From NCBI GenBank assembly GCA_012862575.1, contig BLSF01000116.1, forward strand, positions 1 through 60,237: a stretch of DNA of 60,237 bases, written 5' to 3'. The DNA is from Parietichytrium sp. I65-24A (lineage: Eukaryota > Sar > Bigyra > Thraustochytrida > Thraustochytriidae). The stretch's first letter is position 1. The number at the start of each line of letters is the position of its first letter. The notes under the pieces were generated by a model. The model was not told where the DNA came from and did no database searches. It worked only from the letters and a program-made list of their open reading frames with translations. The position numbers and the translations under genes are program-made. Positions 20,501 through 31,443 of this stretch are shown piece by piece.

Positions 20501-21103
20501 GACGCCGGGATTCCAGGCGGGGAGATCGCCGCCAGTATAGTATTTGACGTCACTGTGGTGATGCTACTTGAGACGTTCTTCTGGGCGTCCAACAACCTCG
20601 TCGCGCGCAATCCGATTGAGAACCCGATCAAGCGAAGACACGGATGGGGACGGGGTAACAGCATAGATCACCAGTCCGGGTCGTTTCGCTTTTCTGAGCC
20701 TTTCCGGACGCCCCCGGTCTCGCGAACTTCATGGCTCGCGAAGGCGCTCATGTGCGTCCTGGTCTCGTTTGGCGCAGTCTACGCCATCACCCGCGAGGAG
20801 GGTAGGGGCCGAGCATGGCGCGAGCTGGTCGAGAACACCCGCGCTTCCGCGAGCGTCTGTACAACACAGAGGCAGCGGCATCTGCGTCAGCCTTCGAGCA
20901 CCAGCAACGCCGAGCTGAAGGAATTCAACTGCCTGACATCCGATGAGCTGAGCGGTGTCGCTGCGCGCGTCATCGCAACGACATGCGTCTTGATTTCTGT
21001 TCTTGCGCTCCCTAGAGCATTCTTCCGATCTTCCTTGGTTCCGGCCTTTGGTAAACTGGCTATCATTTTTGTAATGAGTCTAAGATTTTCTTACTTGATT
21101 TGA
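17528..21103 (+). CDS. Large multi-span membrane protein with collagen-like tract, 1191 aa
   Basis: The first about 720 residues are mostly soluble, with a short collagen-like stretch GPTGPAGPAGPAGPTA at about 469-484. The C-terminal part has roughly eight hydrophobic helices, for example ASVAAIAIALTIVCVACLLI (about 737-757), ISFIIGVLAVFLIF, LIIMSIIACYVIISSIA and ATTCVLISVLALP near the end. No enzyme motif is recognised. A large envelope or inner-membrane virion protein is likely. Gly-X-Y repeats are known from fibre proteins of several giant viruses but are usually much longer. The dispersed repeat copy C begins directly after the stop. Confidence 0.65.
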   Translation: MEKLTALFRSEDEHDEQVEQVAEIPIAQDTVHVPVLAFAGVLAASALASSRIDSVALSSVLGDMATWPSVGLRKRLSGPLHGSKRTFVEKSEGLFNLPAVVAEQSLRYMPMMPKRAGHEGSPAVIGEMESFALDVCREERYADFLRLLRHLRTQTWVTFHATTSKDGGSGARVEYIYTFEFPARTSWSAPTKRVQRLCFCMQGYAQATGALVSDGVITSINVRCSRDVLFAFLASAKSARDDVMNRAHPDATRSEAISEAISETVTDADLNQLRYATQVSKSKTGGPDSGPRSGEDVDESKSSSIHKGHEKDESTSEDMFYLECECAVLETHRHLASQAYDHPAIDTLGLQFGPEFAFSCTVGTSEPMRLDGLEIAVAEIVNKPNESEGALSAAILGVTWTPSNSNVVYRRHVSMLNGPSNGVSRCLTLAKLVSGSGSVWHDLSGTSSVLNPSEPQTTALPIVVRFTEPGPTGPAGPAGPAGPTASGRAHKVTYRKVRRLLVTFSHANRADRGGESSENSSVMNAPEMLQLLFPRHVSRLSLLLEDGTQLDQATTDGLKWQWRGLSDGHPYLSSSLTSDGKLEMSPDGLSTFINPLTRIDLLVLDRSPELNMPLESRKAGVAIMRESVPDYWVKKRNPADGPAGASTDSNAKTRYMGPSLASVRDILARSQRNGRFSALAVSPGESSTADADSTRDSATTDKVALSQVEALLAALYDSLSGDFLGILLSYIKSHHASVAAIAIALTIVCVACLLIPREARGMAIMLCRISFIIGVLAVFLIFADVYIDRVLRLGIWSIEGTAAMDNWKSFQDWLQWCSGVAVSTAAALCGMAWSIDPEGDATPVALMIGIQLLVHSFQEAYRAEASSAQSAADIESATMFSQLSSVALAGTSASLAMMAWKLYTSRTHVLIPKVQSVHSIPSGTESRVHEHRPDLIIMSIIACYVIISSIATFDTDTTGTGTGTETDALEHVRSPVQRLIDAGRYIAQKFRDAGIPGGEIAASIVFDVTVVMLLETFFWASNNLVARNPIENPIKRRHGWGRGNSIDHQSGSFRFSEPFRTPPVSRTSWLAKALMCVLVSFGAVYAITREEGRGRAWRELVENTRASASVCTTQRQRHLRQPSSTSNAELKEFNCLTSDELSGVAARVIATTCVLISVLALPRAFFRSSLVPAFGKLAIIFVMSLRFSYLI

Positions 21104-21104
21104 C

Positions 21105-21404
21105 AAGCGCACCCGCCTTCGGCGATCTTCTTCGTCGGTCTTCTTCGTGCTTGAGAGTTGCGCCTGCCTCCGGCAGGCTTACTCGTCGCGTTCACAGTTC
21201 ATCTTCGCGAGCTGCGCCTGACTCTGATCGGTGCATAGTCTGTTGAGTAGCGCCATGCTTTCTATTTGATAGAACTGCATTACGGCAGCTCTATTCATCT
21301 CCGTGGAATGGGGGACGTGCAAAGCAGTAGAATAGGCTAGGTTAGTGCCTTAGCCTTACAGTTTCCACTTGCTGGGGGTTAGCAAATGCGGTCTCATTTC
21401 TTTT
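21105..21404 (-). repeat. Dispersed ~350-bp repeat, copy C (inverted)
   Basis: This is the reverse complement of copies A and B, from CAAGCGCACCCGCCTTCGGC to CCACTTGCTGGGGG and the CTCATTT end. It lies between the stop of the 1191-residue protein and the convergent gene at 21456-22316. It is more diverged than A and B are from each other and lacks part of the middle. Confidence 0.9.
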
Positions 21405-21455
21405 AGAGGTAATTATTATTATAATAGTTATAAGAAGAATTTGAAAGATGTAAAG

Positions 21456-22316
21456 TTAGTGACTATTAGTCTTTAAACCACTACTCTCGGCGGTATCGAG
21501 GCAAAGCCTGGCGGTATTGTATGCGATCTTACCACGTTCGTATAGTGACATTGAATCGTCAAATGCTGGCGATCCAGGTTTTAGCAGACTCTCTACATCA
21601 TACCCAGGGTCGCATGTAAGCCCATACTCTTTTAACAATGCTGACTCGTTTGCTAGTCGTACGCCTTCGCTCTTAGCGCTATAGACGGACGGAACGGATG
21701 ATTCAAAGCGCTTGAGTTCTTTAGCAAGAGCGTTGATCCTCAGAGTGAGAACTGTGGTTGTCTTCCACTCCACCACCGCTCGTCTGAACGGGGCCCTGTT
21801 ACCATCTCGCACGGCCCTCTCGCGGGCCCTAATCGCAATGTAGACGTCGCTGATCGCCGTTTCGAGCTTATCATTCCTGGTAACAATCTTTTGTATCCCA
21901 TTAAGAAGCCTCGCATTTCGCGTAGCACATACCTCACGGAAACTTTCTTGAACATAAGAGGGGGTCCGGAAAACAAATGAAACCTCCTCAGCACCGTCTT
22001 CAGCTCCCATGACGGTTCCGTAAATAGGACTAGTGCTGGTGTGTGTGTCGCTGCTGCTGGATCCAAAGCCGTGAAACCAGGAAACATCCTTCTTGCTTTT
22101 GATGGAGGCTATCACTCCGTTCATTCCCGCGTCAGCAACGATGTGGTCGCTGGAAAGTGCAACTACTTTGGCGCTTCGGCGGCCTCTTGCCCGAGAGCTA
22201 CCTGAACAACATTTGAAGCACCTGAATACTTTGCCGAATGAATCCATGATGGTAGAGAATGTAGCGAATGTAGCGAAAGCCTGGGTCGTCTGATTTGGGA
22301 TCTGCATTCGTGACAT
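21456..22316 (-). CDS. Hypothetical protein, 286 aa
   Basis: Unrecognised. The ATG at 22316 is the first; an ATG at 22247 (MDSFGKVFRCFKCC) would remove 23 residues and leave a Cys-rich basic start that could be palmitoylated. The middle (about 130-215) is strongly helical and charged (RAVRDGNRAPFRRAVVEWK, LRINALAKELKRFE) and may form a coiled coil. There is no membrane helix. Confidence 0.55.
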   Translation of the reverse strand: MSRMQIPNQTTQAFATFATFSTIMDSFGKVFRCFKCCSGSSRARGRRSAKVVALSSDHIVADAGMNGVIASIKSKKDVSWFHGFGSSSSDTHTSTSPIYGTVMGAEDGAEEVSFVFRTPSYVQESFREVCATRNARLLNGIQKIVTRNDKLETAISDVYIAIRARERAVRDGNRAPFRRAVVEWKTTTVLTLRINALAKELKRFESSVPSVYSAKSEGVRLANESALLKEYGLTCDPGYDVESLLKPGSPAFDDSMSLYERGKIAYNTARLCLDTAESSGLKTNSH

Positions 22317-23020
22317 TTCACACCATTCGATTGGACTGATTTACTGTTAATTTAATTTTTGTTGTCAGTTTTTCTTTGAAAGTACGGTACTGACAGTGAG
22401 TACTCCGCTCAATCACTGCCATTGACAGTGAATGGCACTTTCTGGCACAGGCTTTCATAGCTGACGCTGGGTACACACTTTTCAACAAGTATTATGACAT
22501 TACATATATCCGTGGTACTGTTAAAGTATGTATGGGGGAATCAATAGCATTGTGTGTGATTGGATGGTTTTTGCACCAATTCCAAGCGCCGCCGAAGACA
22601 TTCGCGCAAATTCGCATTGTTCTTTGAACCAATTGGTGCAATTGTCATAGTGTTCCTTCTGTTCTATCGCTCAAATTGCAGCAATTCGCACGTGCATTCC
22701 GGCGTCGAGAGGTGTGCAATGCAAGATTGCTACTGGGCACTACGTACGTACCTCTAGCTTACCTCTAGAGCTATGCGAAGTCTGACATGACTCTATCCAA
22801 ACTTATAGAATATGTCAACATATAGTTTTTACTATAATTCTGTTTATGTGTCGGGATAGAGGTACCATAGTGCATGGGTATGTGCATGGGTATGTGGCTG
22901 GCAGGACGAAATTGCACGTATTGAGAAATTGAAGGAAGGAAACCAGATCCCAAACAGCAGGCAGCAATCAGCAGGCAGCAATTAGCAATTAGCAATTAGC
23001 AATTAGCAATCAGCAACACA
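22317..23020. promoter_or_regulatory. Long divergent intergenic region before the primase-helicase
   Basis: About 700 bases without a convincing gene. A palindromic CAATTGGTGCAATTG motif lies near 22630, with related GCACCAATT at about 22572. A 7-base tandem repeat (GCAATTA) fills about 22978-23010, directly before the primase-helicase start. These are candidates for promoter or origin elements, but this is inference. Confidence 0.5.
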
Positions 23021-26000
23021 ATGAAAGAGGTGGAAATGGCACCATCTAGCAACGAGAGTCTTCGAATCAGAGGGCTTTGGTACTGGCTGGTGGATGAAGC
23101 TGGCGAAGAATATCATGATACCCGATCCGAAGTTTTGCTTCCCGATGAAATCCGAAAAAAGATGGCGATGTTCCGCAAGCCCAGCAAGCCCAGCACGCCC
23201 AGCACGCCCAGCACGCCCAGGGATACGTCTGATTACGAATGTGTGCAACTCTTTACCAGGGGCAGGTGGCGGGTTCAAGAGACAACGGAGAGAACAACCG
23301 CGGCCGATTCGGGAGGGACTAACATGTTTGACTCGCATGTATGGACGAGCCTGTACCGACCCGCGATCGCCAAGATGCACGACGCGATCGACTCAATGAC
23401 AACAGGTGCCATCACTCGAACGTTTTGCATCGATTCTGAGGCCATCTTTGGAGATATATACGATGCTTGCGAGAGGCTCGACAACTTGCTCATGGCCACG
23501 TCTATCAAACGGGTTAACACGAAGACGAAGCAAGTGAATCACTTGTTTGCAAGCTTCAGCGCGGCTCAACTCTATGCACTCTTCGTGTCTGTACCATCTC
23601 GGTCAAGGTTCATAGACGAGGTCATTACGCACGACACGCCACATCGGTTCTTTTTGGATATTGAAAAGGATTTGGACCCATTGCCGCTCATGACGACGCA
23701 CCAACGCACTCGTGTAAAAGATTCCATGTACAAAGACTCAATTCTACACTCGCCGCAGCTCTTGGAATGTCACTACATGCTCCACCGGTACTTGTTGCCC
23801 CTTGTGGTGCAGTTCTTCGTGAAGTTCGCCAAGGGGCAACACATCGAGTTCAAGGACGTCACGACTGAGTTGATCGGAGAAAATGCCGTGGTCCTTGACT
23901 CCTCCAGTCAGACCTCCAAGTTTTCGGTGCATGTCCATCTTTACAAGTGGGTGGTACCAACGCGAACGGATTCATGGGTCATAGCAGCTCTGCTGATGAA
24001 GCACATTATCGACTATTGCGACGCAAACGCCAAGGATGCGGAAGTGCGCATATTTCACAACTGGCTGTTCTTCACAGTGATCGGTAAGACCGGGGAATTG
24101 ACTCAAAAGTGCGCGATAGACTACGCCGTGTACTCAAGAGGAAGTCGGAATATGCGATTGGTTGGTTGTTCGAAGCCGAAAGATCCCGAGAGGGTCCTGC
24201 AACCGTTAAATAAAGCCAAGATCATGTCCTTCCCGGAAACGCAGGCGGAGTGCGAGTACTACGTGTCCCAGATGGCAGAGAACGTCGTCTATTACAGCCA
24301 AATGGCATGCGCGACAGACGTTAATCGGCTCGCCATGTATGCCCGCTACATGTCCCAAGTACATGAGGCCTTCTCCTTGTCAGATAGGCTCGAATTTGCG
24401 GATTCCATCATCAGTTGCTATGACGTCCGCGGCAAAACATTGCTTCGACCGACGCGCAGTGACTGTCGCACCGCCGCTGCATTCTGTGTATCTCCTCGGC
24501 AATACAATGTGAAGTGGTTTCAGAACTTTCGCAAAATGAGGGCTGCTTTGGAAGCATGTGGGCGACTAGAGCGACTGGAGTCCCAACTTGACGACCGAAT
24601 GCAACGAGAGAATCACCACGGTTTTGATCACATCATAAAGCTCTTTGAGAGCGCTACATCCACGGAGCTGACGGATTACGGGAAACTGGCCCTGTCAAGC
24701 AGACGATTCTCGTTCAGGGAACTTGGCGTGATTGTCTCGACATCTGAGGAGCTGGGCGGCTACAGGTCCGTGCTGAAGAATATGTTGGAGACAACATGGA
24801 ACCATATCCACAGGGGCATGGGGGGCTTTGAGATTTGTAACCCTGTAGATGTTTGGGAGTATGGCACCGTCATGAAGATGAAAACGATGACGAAGCCGAT
24901 GGTACTCTTCAACCAGCCTCTGCAAGAAGGCAAGTGCATGCTGGGTTGTCTCAAAGGAAATTATGGAGTCGAGCTCACTATATCCGCCGACATGACGATG
25001 CGGTACTTTTGCTTCAACCCGGAATGCAAACTGAAAAAGGTCAACATCATCAAATCCCATCTTTGGAACTTCTTGCAATCATGGAAGTTCCAGGACGTTG
25101 CGATGGATGCAACCGTTCCTCCAACGTTCGCCGATAACACCATAATTTCAGATGTTCTTCAAAACCCTGATCGGCCGTCGCACATTTCGGTCGAGTTGCT
25201 CCCAAAGGTGAGGAACGATAAGTTTGCCTGTCTCGTCACAGAGTCGAATTTCATCAAGCGCGCGCTTGAAGAAGGTCAGGCGTTCGTCTATGGAGACCGT
25301 GAACGTTTGGAGTACATGAGATCCATCGACGCGGAAAGTGCTCCGGACCTTACAACGAGTCGTGAGTATCGCAGAACAGTCATACTGCGCGCTGCGATGG
25401 GTGTTGGCAAGTCGACGACCGTTTCAAATTTTGTACAATCCATTCGCTTGCGACATAGTCTCAATTCAGGGGCAGGTATCCCAGTGAAGGAGCTCCGAGT
25501 GCTGAACATCAGCTTTCGCCGCATGCTTGCCGCAAAAGCAGCGAGCGACCTGAGGCTGAAGTTGTACGAGAGGCTGACGCGCTCAGAGATTGCAGAGTGC
25601 AACAACCTGTCCGTCCAGCTTGACTCGCTCGCAAAACTTCTTCGGGACGACGATGACATTTCGTCTGAGTTGCCAGAGCCATTTCATGTCGTGATTCTCG
25701 ACGAGTCGGAGAGCCTTCTTTCGCATCTCTGCTCCGATACATTGGCTCAGGCAAACCAAGTGATCTTTCTGCTTTTCACATACATTGTGAAGCAGTGCAA
25801 CATTCTGATCATGTGCGACGCCGATATCGGCGACAAGAGCTTTGAATTTGCAGTGGGCATGAGGGGTTTGAATGAGGAACGCGTTCCGCCAATCTCGAAC
25901 GAGTCCACGGGTGCATCGCCGCCGCTAATACGCTGGAAAATCCCCAACCTGGAATTACACTGGAACAAAAGTGTCGCGATTTCATGTCGCTTCATCGACG

Positions 26001-29000
26001 TGCTCTCGTTCCAAGAATACATACACATTCTCGTGAGCCATCTTGCAATGGGCAAAAACGTGTTCGTCTTCTCCAATTCCAAGCAATATTTGCACGGGCT
26101 CAAATTGCTCATCGATGATAAGATTTGCAACTACGCGAGGAAAATGGAGATGAAGACCAAATACGGTAACAGTGAAGCAGCATTTTACTCTGAAAACCTG
26201 AAAGATGTCATCGGCAACCCCAACAGAGTTGGTGTGATCACTGGAGATAGCACTGATGGAGACAAGAGTCATCAGGCTAGGGCATGCAACGATATCTGGA
26301 AACAGTACAGAATGTTGTTCATCAGCCCCGCGGTCGGCGCTGGGGTGGATTTCAGCATGGATCACTTTGACGCTGCGTTCATGTTTGCCAATCCGAGTGT
26401 GGTCAGCGCACGTGGTTTGCAACAGATGCGAGGGCGAGTCAGGCGCCTGAGAACGAGATGCTGCTACATGTACTTCACCGGAGGCAGAAAAGATGCAAGC
26501 TGCTTCGCGGGTGCCGCCGGAGACGGTGCAACGGGTACTTCCGACAGCAATTTCAACGACGGCGGGGGCGGTGACAGCGATGACTGCAAAATTCGAGCCA
26601 AGTATGTCGAGCGAATGCTCGCGATGCAGAGACAGATGGATGTGAACGTTCCTGTCGAGTTCAGGGCTGTGAAGGACTTGATCAAGTCAAGATATAGACT
26701 GCTCTTGGCGAACGCTTCTATTTGCTGGCAGCTCACAAACATGAATAGCACGAGTCGCGAAGGAGGGGCACATGGGCAAGTTCCAGCCCGTCATCCGGAC
26801 CAAATTCCGCATCTACTTGCCTTCATACTCTCGCACACTACACTCGAGGAGAATCTGTCAGCCCGGTTTTTTCGGGCTGAGACGTATCGAGTTATTCTCG
26901 CGTCAGACCCCCAGGCTGAAATTTACGTCCATCGGGGGGCACAAAGCGAGGAGAGTGTAGAGAAAGATCTCTGGATGCTACTTAAACTTGAGCAAATGAA
27001 GGGTCATAGCGTTGCGCAAATGAACACCATGGTGCAAAGTGCGATCACCCATGGTAAGAAAAAGCAAATGGTGCATGATGGGCCACTTGAAGCCCCCATC
27101 GGCAACGTGGGGAAGAAGAAAGCAGGGCGAAAACCTAAAGTCCGCAAACCGGACGAATGTCTTGAGAATGTGAGACGATTGATGTCCATGGACCACGGCC
27201 CGTCTGCCAACACGAAAGCTATGGAAAGCACCATCGATGCTGTGCGAAAGTTCTTGGGTATTTCATATGAACGCTCTTTAGAGAGCCGTAGCCTCGCCAT
27301 TCGATTGTTCTTTGAGGCTAGTGGTAAGAAAGATAAACAAATCGCTCTCCGAAAGTCAATCGATCTCTTTTTGACTTGCGCCTTGAACACAAATGACGAG
27401 CTGGAGAAGCTCGAGGGCAAATCTAGATCCATTACAGAGAACGGCAACCCCTCTATGAAACTCATGAGTGGTTCGTACAACTTGTCCGAGTCGCCAATGT
27501 CAACCATGCGAAGCGCACTTCTTCTGCTTATTTGGTGCAACGGTGTGGCGTTCACTGACGATGGCTGGAAGGATCTTGCGCCGAGCAATCTGGCGGAGTA
27601 CATGGAGATGGCAAACAAGAGTAACGCCGCGCTGCCTCCGTTCATTTGCGCCACATTTAGGGGTGATATTCAGATTGAGCGAGAGAATGTCAAGCTCAGC
27701 GAGATCGGTGTTGAAGGGGAGATGTCATACGAGACAGTAGGGGGCCTTCTAAAGGGCCTTCGCGATGGCATCATGACTATCAATGAAAAAGAAAAACCCA
27801 CTGCAGACCCTGCTAAAGAACCCACTGCAAACCCTGCTGCAAACCCTGCTGAAGAACCCACTGCAAACCTTGCTGCAGACCCTGCTCACAGCAAAAAGCG
27901 AAAGGGTGTCTATACTATGTCAAGGCAGGATTTCGGCGTGGACTTTGTCGTTCGAAGTATAGCCCGGAAGCCACCGTTGCCCCTTGATGTAATAGTTCAA
28001 CTGTGCGACAAATATGAGGGTGAGGCCGATCTGGAAGAATGTGTCAAATTGACAAGGGACGAGATGACGGCGAACAAGAATAGAGAGGAGAATGAGGAGA
28101 AGAGCAAGAAGAAGAGCAAGAAGAAGAGCAAGAAATCCTTTTCGCCTGCTGATAGACAACAGATTGCGGACGCGATGAAAACCTTCGACCCGCGCAGGTA
28201 AGTACTTTTGTTCGATTGTGACATGTATAGTTGCTTTTGTTCGTCTGGAACCCATTCGACCTGGGGTCCGCTGAGCGATTCTCTCATCACGCCTTTGGTG
28301 CAACTGCCCGGTGGGCCGCTCGTTTCAAAAGGAGGAGATGCACTAAACACGATGTTGGGTAGTGTTTCATATGCTAACTATTGTGTGTTTTGGAAACACC
28401 AGCTTCCCCAAAGCCAAGAAGATTCATATTCGATTTGGTCTCCACTATTTTGCATTGAAGACCCGTTCTCTCCTTCCCGACCTAGAAACGAGATGGATAG
28501 AAGACTTTCTCACGAGTAGTAGCAAACACAGCACCTCGTCGGGCAAAAAGCGCAATAGCAAAGGTCGAATGCACGGCGATAATGCTGAGCCGCGGGCAAA
28601 GAGACCAAGACTGAGATCTGATGCTAACGGCACTGCGTCCGTCTGCGCCACAGCGGGCGTCGCCGCAAAAGCGAGAAATTGGAGAGGTCGTCTGAGACTC
28701 GTTTCAGTCGAAACGTTCCCGCGATTTCTAGTACTCTGTCAGGTAAGTCTCGTGTTTTGCTGGGTGCCGGCGACCTAGATTAACACTGACGCCAAACTGT
28801 CTGTGTGTGTCTGTGTGCCTGTGCGTCTGTGCGTGACGGGTGGCAATGGGTTTTTGTAGATGAGACTTATGTCTCACGATTTCGTGGAATCCAGCGGCAT
28901 CTTGAAGAACGCACCTAAAGAATTGAAGACGCGTGACGCGACCGAGTCGCTCATCAACCGTATGAAAGAAAGACTTAGGATGCTCCTGTCCCAGTACGAT

Positions 29001-29576
29001 ATCGAGTGGGAAGGCTTGGTCTTTGGTGCATCAGAAGCGAGCAGCCAAGGGCGGAGTATTGTACCTCATCAGGCGCTTTCGGGGAATACTGACAGCGATG
29101 AACTAGACCCGGGTCTCGCTGACATTCATGACCGTATGCAAATGGAAATGGAGGGAGGAGATGTTGCATGGCAGGCCCAGCAAGGTGTCATGGGAAGGTC
29201 TCACCAGGTCTCTGGCAGAGAGAATTCCGCTCCTTCTGTGAGTGACAATGAGACTTCAGACCTGACGATGGATGACCCGCTTGACATAGAGTCACTGTAC
29301 AACAACGTTCCGACGGATACGAAGGGAATGATTCATATGATGCGCGGTGTCATTGCCGATCCAAAGAAGAAGCACGCGGCATGCGTTGAGGAGATCTTTC
29401 GCCGGGAACTGATTATAAATTCATTCACGCATGGAAGCAATCATCTCGATATTTACGACGACAGTGACAGGGCCGTTGCACGGGCGCTGATTGAATTTTT
29501 AAAGCACTTGAACACTGAGAAAGCGTGTAACGAGATCCAACCTCTGATCTTCGGCAATCTTAAAAGCATAACTTGA
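23021..29576 (+). CDS. AEP primase fused to UL9-like SF2 helicase, 2077 aa, three exons
   Basis: Exons 23021-28197, 28403-28742 and 28860-29576 join in phase through two GTAAGT...AG introns (205 and 117 nt; branch-like CTAAC upstream of the first acceptor). The N-terminal third has herpes-pox type primase motifs: FFLDIEKD (about 210-217), SKFSVHVHL (about 305) and YSRGSRNMRLVGCSK (about 378-392), then a CxxxC...CxxxxC zinc site (about 639-671). A superfamily-2 helicase follows: Walker A AAMGVGKSTT (about 790), DESE (about 893) and QMRGRVRRLR (about 1135), as in origin-binding proteins of the UL9 family. A Pro/Ala repeat (about 1593-1626) and Lys runs link to the exon 2-3 tail. It should prime and unwind viral DNA. 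Confidence 0.85.
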
Positions 29577-29596
29577 GGCGAAAACAACCCCGCCTC
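29575..29596 (+). terminator. Candidate 3' hairpin after the primase-helicase
   Basis: GAGGCG and CGCCTC pair as a six-base stem across a ten-base loop. The stem starts inside the stop codon TGA. A role in transcript ending is inferred. Confidence 0.4.
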
Positions 29597-29742
29597 GAAT
29601 TTCTAACCTAATCTTTTAATCAACTTTTTTTAAATCAAGTTTGTGTTATTTTTTTTCTCTTGCACTTCTTTCACGAGCACTTGAAGCTTGCGAAGAGAAG
29701 AGTTTTTGTTATCAGTTCATTCATTGTTAAGGAGAATCAGAC

Positions 29743-30708
29743 ATGATGTCCGCTAACGCTCCGAATTGGGACCCCGTGCTGACCACCACTGCCACCACAG
29801 AGGTCGATGCCAAAGCTGCGTCGAACGTTGATGACATGAGCGGTGCCATGGTTGATGAGACTTTCGAGGACGGGGATGAATCTGAGATGGATTCTGATGA
29901 TCTCGAGGAAATTCTTGCCAGTGTGCACAAAGAAGCGGTTGAAGAGGAGATCGCGTCCACCGGACTCTCCGCCGGACTCTCCACGATCCCAGAGGCGGAG
30001 TCCGCATCTGATACCGAGTCTCAGACTGAGGCTCAGTCTGAGTCTGAGTCTGAGCCTGAGTCAGCACCAGAAACTACACCGGAACCCGCATCAGTCGAAC
30101 CTCCTGTCCGCATCCGTGTGCCCAAAAGGAAGCTGCCTGCAAGCGAACGAACCAAACGCAACAAGTCCATAAAGGCCCCCAAGACGAAAAAGGGCCAAGC
30201 TGTGAATGGTCCAGCAGAGCAACTGGAATCACAGCCTTCAAAGAAGCGTGCATCCAAAAACAGCAAGAGGAAAAGCCGAATGACACGGTTGCAAAGTATT
30301 ACCATGTGCGGTCCTGCGCTCGACAAGTGTGTGAGCGGCCATGCGGACTTTGACGCGGTCATTACTGAGCTTATCAATGGATCCGCCGACTCCAAGATCG
30401 ATGCCACCGCTGCCACCGATGCCACCGCTGCTACCGCTGTGAATGATAGCACTGTGTCGGACGAGTGCCTTGATGATTTCCTCCGTGCGCTCAAGAGTTC
30501 CAGCCGAGCTGCATGTCACCGCATCCTGCAAACTGACACTGCGAGGCAGCGCATGTGTTTCCGTCTTGAGTCTATGATGCACACTGTCCTGTTTGAGATG
30601 GTCGAGTCCGGCGATTTAGATTTGAACCAATACACCAATAACAAGCGCGCGAGTAACATGCTTGCCAAGCTCGTGGAGGCCTCGTTCAGAGCAAAGGTCA
30701 CCGTGTGA
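29743..30708 (+). CDS. Hypothetical protein with acidic and basic low-complexity regions, 321 aa
   Basis: The first about 125 residues are very acidic (SESESEPES), the next about 60 very basic (KRNKSIKAPKTKKG, KKRASKNSKRKSR), and the C-terminal about 130 residues look folded and helical (FDAVITELINGS, ACHRILQTDTARQRMCFRLE). This pattern suits a chromatin- or DNA-associated protein, but no family is recognised. The stop overlaps a hairpin (30703-30729). Confidence 0.6.
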   Translation: MMSANAPNWDPVLTTTATTEVDAKAASNVDDMSGAMVDETFEDGDESEMDSDDLEEILASVHKEAVEEEIASTGLSAGLSTIPEAESASDTESQTEAQSESESEPESAPETTPEPASVEPPVRIRVPKRKLPASERTKRNKSIKAPKTKKGQAVNGPAEQLESQPSKKRASKNSKRKSRMTRLQSITMCGPALDKCVSGHADFDAVITELINGSADSKIDATAATDATAATAVNDSTVSDECLDDFLRALKSSSRAACHRILQTDTARQRMCFRLESMMHTVLFEMVESGDLDLNQYTNNKRASNMLAKLVEASFRAKVTV

Positions 30709-30729
30709 CTTGGGCGACAAAATTCACAC
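30703..30729 (+). terminator. Candidate 3' hairpin after the 29743 gene
   Basis: GTGTGA and TCACAC form a six-base stem around a 15-base loop; the stop codon TGA is in the left arm. It may serve both this gene and the convergent gene ending at 30773. Confidence 0.4.
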
Positions 30730-30772
30730 TTCACGCTAACCTAACCTAATTTTCATTCACCCTTCGAAGCCA

Positions 30773-31225
30773 TCACATGGCGACGTTGCTCAGCATGACC
30801 CGGAGCCCTTCATTCTCCCTTTGAAGGCGATTGCGGTCCCTAATCAGCAAGCGCACAAGCCTCGTGACCTGTCTCATTTGATCGTTCATCTCCTCCTCCC
30901 ATTGCACGACCCCGTCGATTACGCTGTCGCTCTCGCTAGTATGCTCATTCTCGTCGTTGCTTTCGCTTTCTGCCAGAGCGCCATCCAATGGGCCTTTCGG
31001 CTTTCGAGAAGAATGGTCACCTGAAGCCTCGCTCATGGCACCGTCCTCTTCGCAATCATTTTTATTTTCATTGTCCTTATCATAAGGCCAGTACTTTCGA
31101 GAATCTCCCTTCTCACCGCCCAGTGCGGCCATGGCATCCGCGTCCACCTCCGCCGTGAAGTATCGGAAGTCCTGGTCAACACCGACGTCTCGGCGAGACA
31201 CGTAAGTACTGGAACCGATCCCCAT
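30773..31225 (-). CDS. Coiled-coil protein with acidic middle, 150 aa
   Basis: The start is the ATG at 31225 (MGIGSSTYVS); the glycine at position 2 makes N-myristoylation possible (MGIGSS fits the MGxxxS pattern). The middle is rich in Asp, Glu and Asn. The last about 45 residues form a regular heptad helix (MRQVTRLVRLLIRDRNRLQ) that recalls a leucine zipper but lacks a clear bZIP DNA-binding sequence. It is convergent with the 29743 gene. A membrane-tethered dimer is possible. Confidence 0.6.
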   Translation of the reverse strand: MGIGSSTYVSRRDVGVDQDFRYFTAEVDADAMAALGGEKGDSRKYWPYDKDNENKNDCEEDGAMSEASGDHSSRKPKGPLDGALAESESNDENEHTSESDSVIDGVVQWEEEMNDQMRQVTRLVRLLIRDRNRLQRENEGLRVMLSNVAM

Positions 31226-31443
31226 CACCGTGTACGTACACGAAGCCGGCGAACTTGCTATTCTTTCTCTCTCTCTCCCCTTTCTCTCTCTTTCTTTCTC
31301 CCTCTCCTACGCAATCTCGAACATGGAAAAAAATCACTGCATTCGCAGTCATTTTTTTTTCTTGACGATTTTTCCACGCACACCACTGTCTCACTCACTC
31401 CGAAGAGTTCGATCAACTTCTTCCGAAGACAACTCGCGAGACT

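Noticed and set aside
22560-22757. 65-codon frame with a hydrophobic stretch
   Set aside because: Short and isolated in a palindrome-containing intergenic region, with no homologue by eye.
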